This document shows, piece after piece, positions 7,596 to 16,037 of a DNA stretch of 64,000 nt (positions are counted from its first letter, which is position 1; every line of letters begins with the position of its first letter). The DNA is from Schaalia sp. Marseille-Q2122 (GTDB lineage: Bacteria > Actinomycetota > Actinomycetes > Actinomycetales > Actinomycetaceae), in assembly GCF_903645355.1 (NCBI RefSeq), contig NZ_CAHJXR010000004.1, positions 186,001-250,000 of the forward strand, written 5' to 3'. The notes under the pieces were generated by a model. It saw only the letters and a program-made list of their open reading frames with translations, did no database searches and was not told the origin of the DNA. Position numbers and translations under genes: made by a program.

Positions 7596-8966
7596 GTGGG
7601 GGTGTCTTTGGAGTTTCCCCCTATTACCCGGCGTCTCAAGCCTGAGGTCCTTGCCCCGGCTGGCAACCTTGCCACCGTCAAAACCGCTATCGACTTTGGT
7701 GCTGACGCCGTCTACTGCGGGGGCAAGGCCTTTGGGATGCGCAGTGCTCCCCAGAACCTGTCCCTGGAGGATTTTGAGGAGGCCGTCGCCTACGCCCACG
7801 CCCGCGATGCACGCATCTTCGTCACCTGCAATATCTTGCCCACCAATGATGAAATCGACGCGATGAACTCCTACATGGGGCAGCTGGGGGAGATCGGCGT
7901 TGACGCCCTCATTGTCTCCGATATTGGCGTCCTCATGGCGGCGCGCAGAGTAGCCCCTCATGTTGAGGTGCACGTCTCCACCCAGGCAGGTATTACGAAC
8001 TACCAGGCGGCGAACGCTTTTGCTGCACTCGGCGCCAGCCGTGTCGTCCTCGCCCGAGAACTTGATATAGAGGCAATCCGCGGTATCCGCGCCCATGTGC
8101 CCGACGACCTAGAAATCGAGGCCTTCGTCCACGGCTCCATGTGCATGGCCTTCTCTGGCCGTTGCCTCATCTCCCAGCACCTGACAGGCCGCGACGCCAA
8201 CCATGGGGATTGCGCGCAGTCCTGCCGGTGGAAGTACCACGTCGTGGAGGAAAAACGCCCCGGCCAATTCATTCCCGTGGAAGTCACCGACGGGGGGACC
8301 TTCCTGTTCAACTCCCACGACATGAACGTCCTCGCCCACGTCGATGAGATCCTTGATGCGGGGGTCACCAGCCTCAAGATTGAGGGCCGCGCCAAGAGCG
8401 CCTACTACGTGGCGGCCATGGCGAACGCCTACAAGACTGCGGTCAATGAGTTCATGATCCAGCGGGGTTTCGAGGACGAGGCCGGGCGCCCTCTACGCCC
8501 CTTCACGTCGGCTGCACAGCCCTCCTCCGCGCAAGGAGGGTCGGCCGTCACCCTTCCCGAATGGCTCCTAGCCGAGCCCGACAAAGTCACCCACCGAGAG
8601 TACTCCACCGGCTTCTACTACCCCGAACAGCCCGCCGGAGAGAACATCATGGTCGGCGGCTACATCAACGAGTGGCGCTGGGTGGGGGACGTCTTAGGTT
8701 ACGACGAGGCCAACGCCCGCCTGCATATCTACGCCAAAAACAAGATCAGCCCCGGCATGGACATTGAATTCCTTTTCCCCGGGCATGCGCCCATCGTCTT
8801 ACGTGTGCCCGATCAGGGCCTGCTGGACGAGGCCGGTGAGCCGGTCGCGGAGATCAACCACCCGGCGCATGAGTTCTCACTGCCCTGCGACCAGGCTATT
8901 CCCAGGGGTGCGATGATCCGCGCTCGCCTACGAGCCCGCACGCTCCCTGTTTCGGCAGCCTCCTGA
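7596..8966 (+). CDS. U32 peptidase-family protein, probable tRNA hydroxylation enzyme (TrhP/YegQ-like)
   Basis: The 456-residue protein opens with the U32 signature (PEVLAPAGN, then FGADAVYCGG). It carries the cysteine-containing core FVHGSMCMAFSGRCLIS followed by GDCAQSCRW, and a C-terminal beta-barrel-like domain. Size and motif spacing match YegQ/TrhP, which takes part in prephenate-dependent 5-hydroxyuridine formation at tRNA wobble position 34. RlhA (23S rRNA C2501) is the related alternative. Start is GTG 7596; a second GTG at 7602 is equally possible. Confidence 0.85.
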   Translation: MGVSLEFPPITRRLKPEVLAPAGNLATVKTAIDFGADAVYCGGKAFGMRSAPQNLSLEDFEEAVAYAHARDARIFVTCNILPTNDEIDAMNSYMGQLGEIGVDALIVSDIGVLMAARRVAPHVEVHVSTQAGITNYQAANAFAALGASRVVLARELDIEAIRGIRAHVPDDLEIEAFVHGSMCMAFSGRCLISQHLTGRDANHGDCAQSCRWKYHVVEEKRPGQFIPVEVTDGGTFLFNSHDMNVLAHVDEILDAGVTSLKIEGRAKSAYYVAAMANAYKTAVNEFMIQRGFEDEAGRPLRPFTSAAQPSSAQGGSAVTLPEWLLAEPDKVTHREYSTGFYYPEQPAGENIMVGGYINEWRWVGDVLGYDEANARLHIYAKNKISPGMDIEFLFPGHAPIVLRVPDQGLLDEAGEPVAEINHPAHEFSLPCDQAIPRGAMIRARLRARTLPVSAAS

Positions 8967-9016
8967 AGCGGGGGTATCCCTTCACCCTTTGAGAGCCGCT
9001 GTGGGAGACTAGAGGC

Positions 9017-9685
9017 ATGGTTGCTACGGTTATTCACGTCATGCGTCACGGTGAGGTCGACAATCCCGAGGGCCTGCTCTACGGGCGCCTTCCAGGTTTT
9101 GGCCTGACCGAACGCGGCCACGCCATGGCCCAATGCGTTGCCGACTCCTTCGCCCAGCGCGGCGCTGACCTCGTGGCTGTCATTGCCTCCCCTCTCAAGC
9201 GCGCCCAGCAGACAGCGGCACCCACCGCCCGCGCTTTTGGGCTGGCGGTGGAATCCGATTCACGCCTCATTGAGGCCGCGAGCTTCCTAGAGGGCATGCC
9301 GGTCAACGCTAATCGCAAGGCCCTGGCTCATCCGAAGTACTGGAAGTACTACCGTGCGCCCCTGCGCCCCTCCTGGGGAGAGCCCTACACCGAGGTTGCC
9401 TCGCGGATGAGTGCCGCACTCTCCCGTGCCCTGCAGGTTGCCAAGGGGCATGAGGCTTTGCTGGTCTCTCACCAGATGCCCATCGTCACCCTCTCGCGTT
9501 TTGCTCGGGGACTGAGCCTGCCGCATAACCCCCTGTCTCGGCAGTGTTCTCTGGCGTCAGTGACCTCGTTTATCTTCGACGGTAATACCCTGGTGGGGAT
9601 CTCTTACGATGAACCGGCGGGACACCTGCTGGAGGGCGCGCTGGATATGACGCCGGGCAATTCTGCCGCTGGCCTCAAGCGCTAG
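9017..9685 (+). CDS. Histidine phosphatase (phosphoglycerate-mutase-like) family protein
   Basis: The 222-residue protein has the catalytic RHGE near residue 10 (VMRHGEVDNP), the LTERG turn, and the second histidine in VSHQMPIVTL. This is the cofactor-independent-of-metal histidine phosphatase fold, in which the first His is phosphorylated in catalysis. The substrate cannot be read from the sequence. It lies 50 bp after the U32 gene and may be co-transcribed. Glycolytic phosphoglycerate mutase is unlikely because of the short length and divergent loops. Confidence 0.88.
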   Translation: MVATVIHVMRHGEVDNPEGLLYGRLPGFGLTERGHAMAQCVADSFAQRGADLVAVIASPLKRAQQTAAPTARAFGLAVESDSRLIEAASFLEGMPVNANRKALAHPKYWKYYRAPLRPSWGEPYTEVASRMSAALSRALQVAKGHEALLVSHQMPIVTLSRFARGLSLPHNPLSRQCSLASVTSFIFDGNTLVGISYDEPAGHLLEGALDMTPGNSAAGLKR

Positions 9686-9691
9686 GGGCAG

Positions 9692-10321
9692 TCAGCGGGC
9701 GTCCTCATCGGGATTGTCCTCCTTGGGGGCGTCCGCCTCCTCCGTGCCCCTGTTGGCGACATCGTCAGCGCTGACCTCGCTGCCGCCCTTGATGCCCGCA
9801 GTGCTCTCTGGGCCCGCAGTGTTTTCCTGGCTGACGGCGTCCTGGCGCGTCGAGGCAGCCGCGCGTTCCTCCTCGCGCTCGCGAGCGAGGCGTTCCTTTT
9901 TCGCTTTCTCTTCAGCTGCGCGTTCCTCGGCGCGCTTGCGGGCAAGGTCGCGCTCCAAACGGAAGAGAAACTCCGGATCGTCATCGGGGGCAACAGGTGC
10001 GGGCGCGGGTGGGGCAGTGGGAGCAACGCGGTCCCTCACAGTGCTCAAGAGGCCATCATCGTCAAGGGTTTCACCGCGTTGGCGTGCTTCGGCACGGGCC
10101 ACGGCCCTCAAAATCACCCAGGCAATAGAGCCAATAGAGAATGAGGGAATCGTCAAGAGAATGAGCAGCAGCCACAGGGCTTTAGGAATACGGCCCGGAC
10201 AGCGCTCCTCCGGGGTCCGCCACCAGTCGGCAAGGGCGTAGACCGTGACACCGATCCACAGCAGGGCAATGACTACTCGCAACATCCTTCGAGCATAGTC
10301 AGTTTGCCGCTTCTTCGGCAC
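9692..10321 (-). CDS. Membrane protein with PLDc_N-like helical hairpin
   Basis: The 209-residue protein has two transmembrane helices at about 15-33 and 44-75, with the PLDc_N pattern of Trp-rich loop, PKALWLLLILL and IAWVILR. A long charged cytoplasmic tail follows, dominated by Arg/Glu/Ala (ARKRAEERAAEEKAKKER). This tail is a predicted coiled coil, with a Pro/Ala linker before it and an acidic end. No phospholipase domain is present. The start is uncertain between GTG 10321 and ATG 10285. It runs opposite to the phosphatase gene, with a 6-bp gap between the convergent stops. Confidence 0.75.
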   Translation of the reverse strand: MPKKRQTDYARRMLRVVIALLWIGVTVYALADWWRTPEERCPGRIPKALWLLLILLTIPSFSIGSIAWVILRAVARAEARQRGETLDDDGLLSTVRDRVAPTAPPAPAPVAPDDDPEFLFRLERDLARKRAEERAAEEKAKKERLAREREEERAAASTRQDAVSQENTAGPESTAGIKGGSEVSADDVANRGTEEADAPKEDNPDEDAR

Positions 10322-10374
10322 ACCAGGAGGTGATCCTCACGCGGGGCGCACCCCCAGCAGCACTCTCAGAGCGC

Positions 10375-11280
10375 TCAGACAAGCACCCACAGGAGCGCCA
10401 CCGCCGCAACAATCCCCCACAGCAGGGTGTGCAGCCCCGTATTGCGCAGCAAAGCCAGGAAATGGCCGCGTTCTTGCGCCCGGAAGATCCCACGAACGAG
10501 GGAAACCGAAGAAAGGGCGGTTACACCAGCAAGCGCAGCCCAAACGCCAGAAGGGGGGATGAGAGCAAAGACGAGGAGAAGGAAATCAGCAAGGATGCAC
10601 GCAACGTACACCCAGCGGGAGGCGCGATCTCCCAGCCGCACAGCCAAGGTGGTCTTCCCGCACTCACGGTCGGTGGGAATATCACGAATGTTATTGACCA
10701 TCAGCAGGGCCACCGACAGCAGACCCATGCCGCAGGCCAGCAGCCACACCCACGCGGGCAAGGCGGCCTCGTCAGAGGGCATCACCTGCGTGTAGGTCGT
10801 GCCAGCGGTCGCCATCAGGCCAAAAAAGACAAAGACCATCAGTTCAGACAGACCAACGCCCATATAGCCATAGGGAGTACGTCCCCCCGTATAGAACCAG
10901 GCAGCGATAACGGCGCCAACCCCCGCCAGGATCAACCACCAGGTGCCCGACAGGGCAACGAGCGCCAGACCAGCAACACCGGCCAGAGCAAAACAGGCCA
11001 GAGCGGCAGCGAGGACCACGCGGGGGCTGACCGCCCCTGAGGCCGTCAGGCGCGGAGGACCAACCCGGTGATCGTCAGTACCGCGAATCCCGTCGGAATA
11101 GTCATTGGAGAAATTCACCCCCACCTGCAAGAGCAAGGCAACAAGCAGGGCGAGGGCGGCGCGCACAGGCTCCCAGGCGCCGAGGTTGACCGCAGCAGCC
11201 GTACCCACAATCACGGGAGCCAGGGCCGCAGGAAGAGTGCGAAGACGAGCGCCCTCCAACCACAGAGCAGCTGTTGCCAT
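10375..11280 (-). CDS. menA: 1,4-dihydroxy-2-naphthoate polyprenyltransferase
   Basis: MenA attaches the polyprenyl chain to dihydroxynaphthoate in menaquinone synthesis. The 301-residue UbiA-type membrane protein has the first Asp-rich motif NDYSDGIRGTDD at 59-70 and the second motif region NNIRDIPTDRECGK, with eight or nine hydrophobic helices. I start it at ATG 11280, with GGAGG eight bases upstream inside the end of menE. The ATG at 11295 would place that ribosome site inside the gene. menE lies directly upstream with 2 bp between. Confidence 0.95.
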   Translation of the reverse strand: MATAALWLEGARLRTLPAALAPVIVGTAAAVNLGAWEPVRAALALLVALLLQVGVNFSNDYSDGIRGTDDHRVGPPRLTASGAVSPRVVLAAALACFALAGVAGLALVALSGTWWLILAGVGAVIAAWFYTGGRTPYGYMGVGLSELMVFVFFGLMATAGTTYTQVMPSDEAALPAWVWLLACGMGLLSVALLMVNNIRDIPTDRECGKTTLAVRLGDRASRWVYVACILADFLLLVFALIPPSGVWAALAGVTALSSVSLVRGIFRAQERGHFLALLRNTGLHTLLWGIVAAVALLWVLV

Positions 11281-11282
11281 TC

Positions 11283-12593
11283 TTATTTCCTCCACGCTAA
11301 TTCGCGGTCAATTGACTCCTTGAGGATACGCGCTGCCTCGCACCGATCCACCTTCCCACTCCCGCTCACAGGCAGGGCATCGGTCACGGCAATAATACGG
11401 GGCGCGTGCTTAGGGTCAATCCGCAGTGCGCAGGCGGCGCGCAAGGCCTCCGCCCAGGCCCTATCTGTGGGCACGCTATCGGCTGGTGCGCTGTCGGCGG
11501 GTACGACGAGGGCGGCTACCGTCTGCCCCCAGCGCTCATCCTCCACGCCTCCCACCCAGGCGTCCTTAACCCCAGGCAGGTGCAGCAAAGCCTCCTCCAC
11601 CTCGCGCGGAGAGATCGACAAACCTCCCGAGACAATGACGTCATCAGCGCGGCCAGCGACGTGCACGCGACCGTCCTCATCAATCGTGCCGGTATCGCCG
11701 GTCAGGAGCCAGCGCTCCCCCTCAATGTCGACGAAGGGGCAATCCCCATCAAGGTAGCGGGTCATGAGCATGGGCCCATGAATCGCCAGGCGTGGTAGCC
11801 CCTCCACGTCCACGAGGCGCACCCTGACGCCTTCTAGTGGCATACCGTCGTACACGCAGCCGCCACTGGTTTCCGTCATCCCGTAGGTCGTGTGGACGTG
11901 GATCCCGCGCTCGCGGGCCTCGTCGAGAAGCGCTGTTGAGATCCCCTGACCGCCCACAAGCACAGCAGAGAGCGTGGCGAGGGCGGCGGCGACGTCCTCG
12001 TCAGCCAGGCAGGCGCGTAACTGTGCGGGCACGAGAGACAAGTATGCGGGCACGCCCTCGCGGGAGGTTGCCCCGCGAATGGCGGGCAGGAGGGATGCGG
12101 GCATAAAACCGCCGGAAGTATCGACGATACGCGGCGGGAAATCATGGGCCGTGGAGCGCAGGAGAACCTGGGCGCCCGCAATGTGGTGGGTGGGGAGGGC
12201 GAGGATCCACGTCCCTGGCCCGTCGAGGGCGGCGTGGGTAGCGGCAGCGGAAGCGAGGAGGGCCTCGGTAGAGATGCCCACCAGGTGAGGTGTCCCCGTG
12301 GAGGAGCCCGAGGTTTCCAGGACGAGGTCAACGCCGTCAAAGAAATGGGGATCGGCGGCGATCGCGTCGGCGAGTTCAGGGAAGGCGAGGGCTGGCTCCA
12401 TGGCGGCGCCGCGAAGGGTTGAGGGGGGAACGCGCTCGGGGGCGCGAACAACCACTACCGTGTGTGGGGCGGGATGATCGGGGTCAGCTTGCCGTTCTTC
12501 GTAGAGTTCAACGAGCTTATGGATCCCCGCGTGGGCCAGGGCGACGGCGCCGATGGCGGTGCCACCGGGAACAAGGAGAACGCGGGTGGACAT
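11283..12593 (-). CDS. menE: o-succinylbenzoate-CoA ligase family protein
   Basis: This 436-residue AMP-forming acyl-CoA synthetase activates a carboxylate as adenylate and transfers it to CoA. It has the P-loop-like ETSGSSTGTPH, the A5 motif TTYGMTETSGG, A7 TGDTG, and A10 SGSGKVDR with the catalytic lysine. Pairing with menA points to MenE of menaquinone synthesis. It is shorter than many MenE proteins. ATG 12593 (MSTRVLLV) has AGAAAGG upstream; a 42-residue extension to 12719 looks non-coding. The divergent neighbour begins 148 bp away. Confidence 0.9.
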   Translation of the reverse strand: MSTRVLLVPGGTAIGAVALAHAGIHKLVELYEERQADPDHPAPHTVVVVRAPERVPPSTLRGAAMEPALAFPELADAIAADPHFFDGVDLVLETSGSSTGTPHLVGISTEALLASAAATHAALDGPGTWILALPTHHIAGAQVLLRSTAHDFPPRIVDTSGGFMPASLLPAIRGATSREGVPAYLSLVPAQLRACLADEDVAAALATLSAVLVGGQGISTALLDEARERGIHVHTTYGMTETSGGCVYDGMPLEGVRVRLVDVEGLPRLAIHGPMLMTRYLDGDCPFVDIEGERWLLTGDTGTIDEDGRVHVAGRADDVIVSGGLSISPREVEEALLHLPGVKDAWVGGVEDERWGQTVAALVVPADSAPADSVPTDRAWAEALRAACALRIDPKHAPRIIAVTDALPVSGSGKVDRCEAARILKESIDRELAWRK

Positions 12594-12740
12594 GAGTCGA
12601 ACCTTTCTGCGGTGCGAACAGGAGACGCCGAAGTAGAGCATAGCTTGCGCCTTGAGGGGAAGAGGAAGCTGGGAGGGCGTGAGCGGAGTTACTGGAACAG
12701 GGGCAGAAAAAGGGGGCACCGTGTTTTAGGATCGGGGGTG

Positions 12741-14189
12741 ATGAAACTCAATCTGTCTGCGCTTTCAACGCGCGCGAAGTGGCTTATTGCCGTACTCCTT
12801 GCTGTGCTCGTCACCTCCGTTGGTGCGGCAACGGCAGCGCATATGTATTACCGGACCCACGTGGTGCCCGGTATTACAGTGTTGGGAGAGAACGTCTCCG
12901 GTCTGGACCGTCAGGCCCTCACTGCTCGCCTGGCGGCGCGTGTTGATGCGGCGAAGGCTTCCCTTGAGGTTGATGGCGTGACACGGACCGTGTCGACAGC
13001 GGATCTTGGGGTGACCGTTGACGTCGATAAGACGGTCGACGATATCTTTGCCCTGACCGCCAGCGTTGGTGGGCAGATGAGGGCGGCTTTTAGCGGTGCG
13101 GACCTGCGCCCCGACTATTCCATTGACGACGCGGTGCTGTCCGAGTTTGCCCACCGCCTAGTTGAGGACGCCACTGGCCGTGTGGAGAACGCGAAGGTCG
13201 CCTTCAACGCGGACTCAGCGCAGTTCATTGCTTCGCCCGCGCGTGAAGGCAAGAAGGTCAATATTGATCAGGTGAGGGAGGCTGCCACCACCCTGGCAAC
13301 GACCCTGGCTCCGATGAGTGCCAGCGTCACTGTCGACCACGAGCAGCCCGCTGTGACCACGCAGATGGCCGAGGAGTCCGCCGCCGCTGCGAACCGCCTG
13401 ATTGGCACGGCCGTGTCGGTCACTGATGGTATTACCGTTTACGAGGCCAGTGTCGCGGATAAGGCAGGATGGGTGTCCCTGAGTGTGGAGGCCACCGGCC
13501 TTAAGGGACCCGAGGTGAATGAGGCGAAGGTCGTTGAGTGGGTGAAGAAGACCGCTGAAGCGACGAATGAAGAGCCTGTCAAGGGCGTGAAGAACGTCAA
13601 TTCTCGCGGGGATGAGGTCTCCATTCACTCGGCGGGCAAGCCCGGGTGGAGGGTGAAGAATGCTGATGAGGTGGCCAAGGAAGTGACCGCTGCCTTCCGT
13701 TCTGGCACACCGTATGCGGGTGACTTTGACTATGACGAGGCTCAGCCTGAGTTTGATACCCGACTGATTGCTGACGGAGCGGGTTCACTGGTGTACCACG
13801 CGGCTCCGGGTGAAAAATGGATCGACATTAACCTCTCGACGAATACGGTGAGTGCTTACGAGGGGGCGACGATTGTTCAGGGGCCGGTCTACATGGTGCC
13901 GGGCGCCCCGGAGACGCCGACTATTACCGGCACCTTCAAGGTGTGGCACCAGAATCCTTTGCAGACTATGCGGGGTTTTAACGCAGACGGTACTCGGTAT
14001 GAAACGCCGAATGTTCCCTGGGCGACCTACTTCCATGGTGATTTTGCTTTGCATGGTGCTCCGTGGCGTTCCTCCTTTGGATGGAACGGTCCGGGTGGTT
14101 CCCATGGGTGTGTGAATATGCCGGTGGATTCAGCGCGGTGGATTTATGAGTGGGCTGATATTGGGACCACGGTGGTGAGCCATTACTGA
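12741..14189 (+). CDS. L,D-transpeptidase with peptidoglycan-binding repeats, copy 1
   Basis: The 482-residue protein has an N-terminal membrane anchor (about 12-33), two copies of a PG_binding_4-like domain (about 40-320) and a C-terminal YkuD catalytic domain. The active-site motif is HGAPW then GGSHGCVNMP, with catalytic Cys about 457. Such enzymes form 3-3 crosslinks in peptidoglycan or attach proteins. ATG 12741 has GGGGGTG upstream; an upstream extension overlaps the divergent menE gene and is rejected. The next gene is a paralogue of equal length. Confidence 0.92.
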   Translation: MKLNLSALSTRAKWLIAVLLAVLVTSVGAATAAHMYYRTHVVPGITVLGENVSGLDRQALTARLAARVDAAKASLEVDGVTRTVSTADLGVTVDVDKTVDDIFALTASVGGQMRAAFSGADLRPDYSIDDAVLSEFAHRLVEDATGRVENAKVAFNADSAQFIASPAREGKKVNIDQVREAATTLATTLAPMSASVTVDHEQPAVTTQMAEESAAAANRLIGTAVSVTDGITVYEASVADKAGWVSLSVEATGLKGPEVNEAKVVEWVKKTAEATNEEPVKGVKNVNSRGDEVSIHSAGKPGWRVKNADEVAKEVTAAFRSGTPYAGDFDYDEAQPEFDTRLIADGAGSLVYHAAPGEKWIDINLSTNTVSAYEGATIVQGPVYMVPGAPETPTITGTFKVWHQNPLQTMRGFNADGTRYETPNVPWATYFHGDFALHGAPWRSSFGWNGPGGSHGCVNMPVDSARWIYEWADIGTTVVSHY

Positions 14190-14269
14190 CCCTGAGTGTC
14201 AGCTGAAAACGTGTGCAATAGCATTGCTTGAATGCTGGTTGGCTCTTCGGAATCTGAGGGCTAACCCAC

Positions 14270-14283
14270 TATGATCGGTTCTC
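14270..14283 (+). promoter_or_regulatory. Possible -10 element giving a leaderless transcript
   Basis: TATGAT lies at 14270-14275, with the start codon of the next gene at 14284. There is no Shine-Dalgarno sequence between them. Transcription from this -10 would begin at or next to the ATG, as in the leaderless mRNAs common in actinobacteria. No convincing -35 was found. Confidence 0.45.
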
Positions 14284-15729
14284 ATGACAGACCATCCTTC
14301 ACGTCGGCGTTTGTGGATTGCTAGTGGCGTGCTCGCAAGCCTGGTTCTGATTGGCGGAGCAACGGGAAGCTATGCTTATGCGGCTCATTACGACACCCGT
14401 GCCCTGCCTGGCGTGAGTGTTGCCGGTCAGCCGGTCACCGGTATGGATGTGGCGAGCATTGGTGCGATGCTTGAGCAGCGCGCCAAGGACGTCAAGGTGG
14501 AGGTCACTGTCGAGGGGGAGGCCGTTTCTGCGAGCCTTGCCGATCTGGGCGTTGCGGTTGATGCGACGGCAACTGTTGACCAGGCGATGGCAGGCAACGC
14601 TTCCTTCACTTCGAAGCTGGGGGCACTGTTCTCCTCTCGAGATGTTGCACCTGTGGTGAGTGTGGATCGCGAGAAGCTGCAGTCCTTCGCTGATAGCCTT
14701 GCGCGTAAAGCCGGTCCGGTTGTGGTGAATGCAAGCGTTTCTTTGGATCCGGAGACGAATACCTTCCATGCGACCGAGGCTGTCTCGGGTACGGGCCTTG
14801 ATGTGGATGCGCTGAGTCAGGTTGCTGAGCAGGCTGCTGGCACGTTGAGCAGTGCGTCGACGACGGCTGTTGTCCAAGAGGTCAAGCCTGAGATCAGCAC
14901 TGAGGAAGCTCAAGAGATGGTGGCGGCCGCTCAGGCCCTGGCGGGTCTTGAGGTCTCTATTACTGACGGTATTGATGACTTCGCTGCCGATGCCGCAACC
15001 CGCGCTTCCTGGGTGAAGGTGCCTGTGTCATCCGATGGTAAGAGCCTGGAAAAGCCTGTCGTGGATGAGGCGAAGCTGCGTTCCTGGGTGGAAAAGACTG
15101 CGGAAGAAACCAATGTGGCTCCTAAGCCGGGCATCAATAACGTTGATGCCAATGGGAAGGTATTGGTGGAGGCACGTAAGGGTGTGAAAGGCTTTAAGGT
15201 CAATAACGCCGATGCGGTCACCAAGGATGCCTTCAAGTCCCTGAGTGAGGGGAAGAGCTTCGCGGGTGACTTTGATTATGACGAGGTTGAAGCCCCCTAC
15301 GAGAGCCGTCAGGCTTTGCCGGGCGCTGAGAATGCCCTTTACCCTGCGGCTGAGGGGGAGAAGTGGCTCGAGATCAACCTGGGGAATAATTCGGTGTCGG
15401 CCTATGTTGGTCTGTCCCGCGTTCATGGCCCCGTGCCGATCGTTCCGGGTTCTCCGGGGCATGAGACGGTGACCGGCTTGTTCCACATCTACCTCAAGTA
15501 CGACAAGCAGGACATGGGATGTACGCCTGAGTGGCCGTATTGTGCGAAGGATGTGCCGTGGGTGTCCTACTTCCATGGCTCGTATGCCTTCCATGGTGCG
15601 CCGTGGCAGGATTCCTTTGGGTGGAGCGGCCCGGGTGGTTCCCATGGCTGTATTAATATGCCCGTTCACGAGGCGAAATGGGTGCATCAGTGGTCGGAGA
15701 TGGGTACTCCTGTGGTGAGCCATTACTAA
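14284..15729 (+). CDS. L,D-transpeptidase with peptidoglycan-binding repeats, copy 2
   Basis: The 481-residue protein has the same architecture as its upstream neighbour: anchor at about 9-32, two PG_binding_4-like domains, and YkuD with GGSHGCINMP (catalytic Cys about 456). Both proteins end in VVSHY. A difference is a short insertion with two cysteines (MGCTPEWPYCAKD) before the catalytic motif, which is absent from copy 1 and could form a disulfide outside the membrane. The pair looks like an old tandem duplication. A strong hairpin follows. Confidence 0.92.
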   Translation: MTDHPSRRRLWIASGVLASLVLIGGATGSYAYAAHYDTRALPGVSVAGQPVTGMDVASIGAMLEQRAKDVKVEVTVEGEAVSASLADLGVAVDATATVDQAMAGNASFTSKLGALFSSRDVAPVVSVDREKLQSFADSLARKAGPVVVNASVSLDPETNTFHATEAVSGTGLDVDALSQVAEQAAGTLSSASTTAVVQEVKPEISTEEAQEMVAAAQALAGLEVSITDGIDDFAADAATRASWVKVPVSSDGKSLEKPVVDEAKLRSWVEKTAEETNVAPKPGINNVDANGKVLVEARKGVKGFKVNNADAVTKDAFKSLSEGKSFAGDFDYDEVEAPYESRQALPGAENALYPAAEGEKWLEINLGNNSVSAYVGLSRVHGPVPIVPGSPGHETVTGLFHIYLKYDKQDMGCTPEWPYCAKDVPWVSYFHGSYAFHGAPWQDSFGWSGPGGSHGCINMPVHEAKWVHQWSEMGTPVVSHY

Positions 15730-15744
15730 GAGCGTGATGAGGTG

Positions 15745-15785
15745 TTGGGGGATATTCCTGCGAAGGGATATCCCCCAATTCTCTT
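15745..15785 (+). terminator. Rho-independent-type terminator after the transpeptidase pair
   Basis: A stem with arms TTGGGGGATATTCC and GGGATATCCCCCAA (one G-T pair) and a 6-base loop is followed by TTCTCTT. It starts 16 bp after the stop codon. Confidence 0.88.
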
Positions 15786-15827
15786 AAGCCGACGACAAAA
15801 TATATCTAGATGACGAGGTATTTTTTT

Positions 15828-15841
15828 GGCGGAATTCCGCC
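15828..15841. promoter_or_regulatory. Perfect 14-bp palindrome upstream of the sugar operon
   Basis: GGCGGAATTCCGCC reads the same on both strands. It lies in the 308-bp gene-free stretch before the ABC transporter and could be an operator or a restriction-rich coincidence. No regulator can be assigned. Confidence 0.4.
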
Positions 15842-15969
15842 GGAAAGTCAGGGGCTGTCCTCGAGATCTGTAACAGTTCAATAACAGGGTGGGCATCAGT
15901 TTTGTTGTTCAGAGGTATCTGCCCTACCATGGAGTTCACACCAAAGAGGGTGCCTCCTCTATTCGGTTT

Positions 15970-15983
15970 CGTTAGCGTTAACG
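15970..15983. promoter_or_regulatory. Candidate LacI-family operator for the fucose transport operon
   Basis: CGTTAGCGTTAACG is a 14-bp near-palindrome with one mismatched pair and a central CG, the classic geometry of LacI-family sites such as TGTTAGCGCTAACA. It lies 55 bp before the ABC transporter start. The LacI protein at 23197-24192 is the natural candidate to bind it. The rest of the 15786-16037 stretch holds the palindrome at 15828 and no recognisable gene. Confidence 0.6.
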
Positions 15984-16037
15984 ATGAGGGGTTTTCAGCC
16001 CGACCACAGCGATGTGATTGGCACGAAGGGGTGAGAA

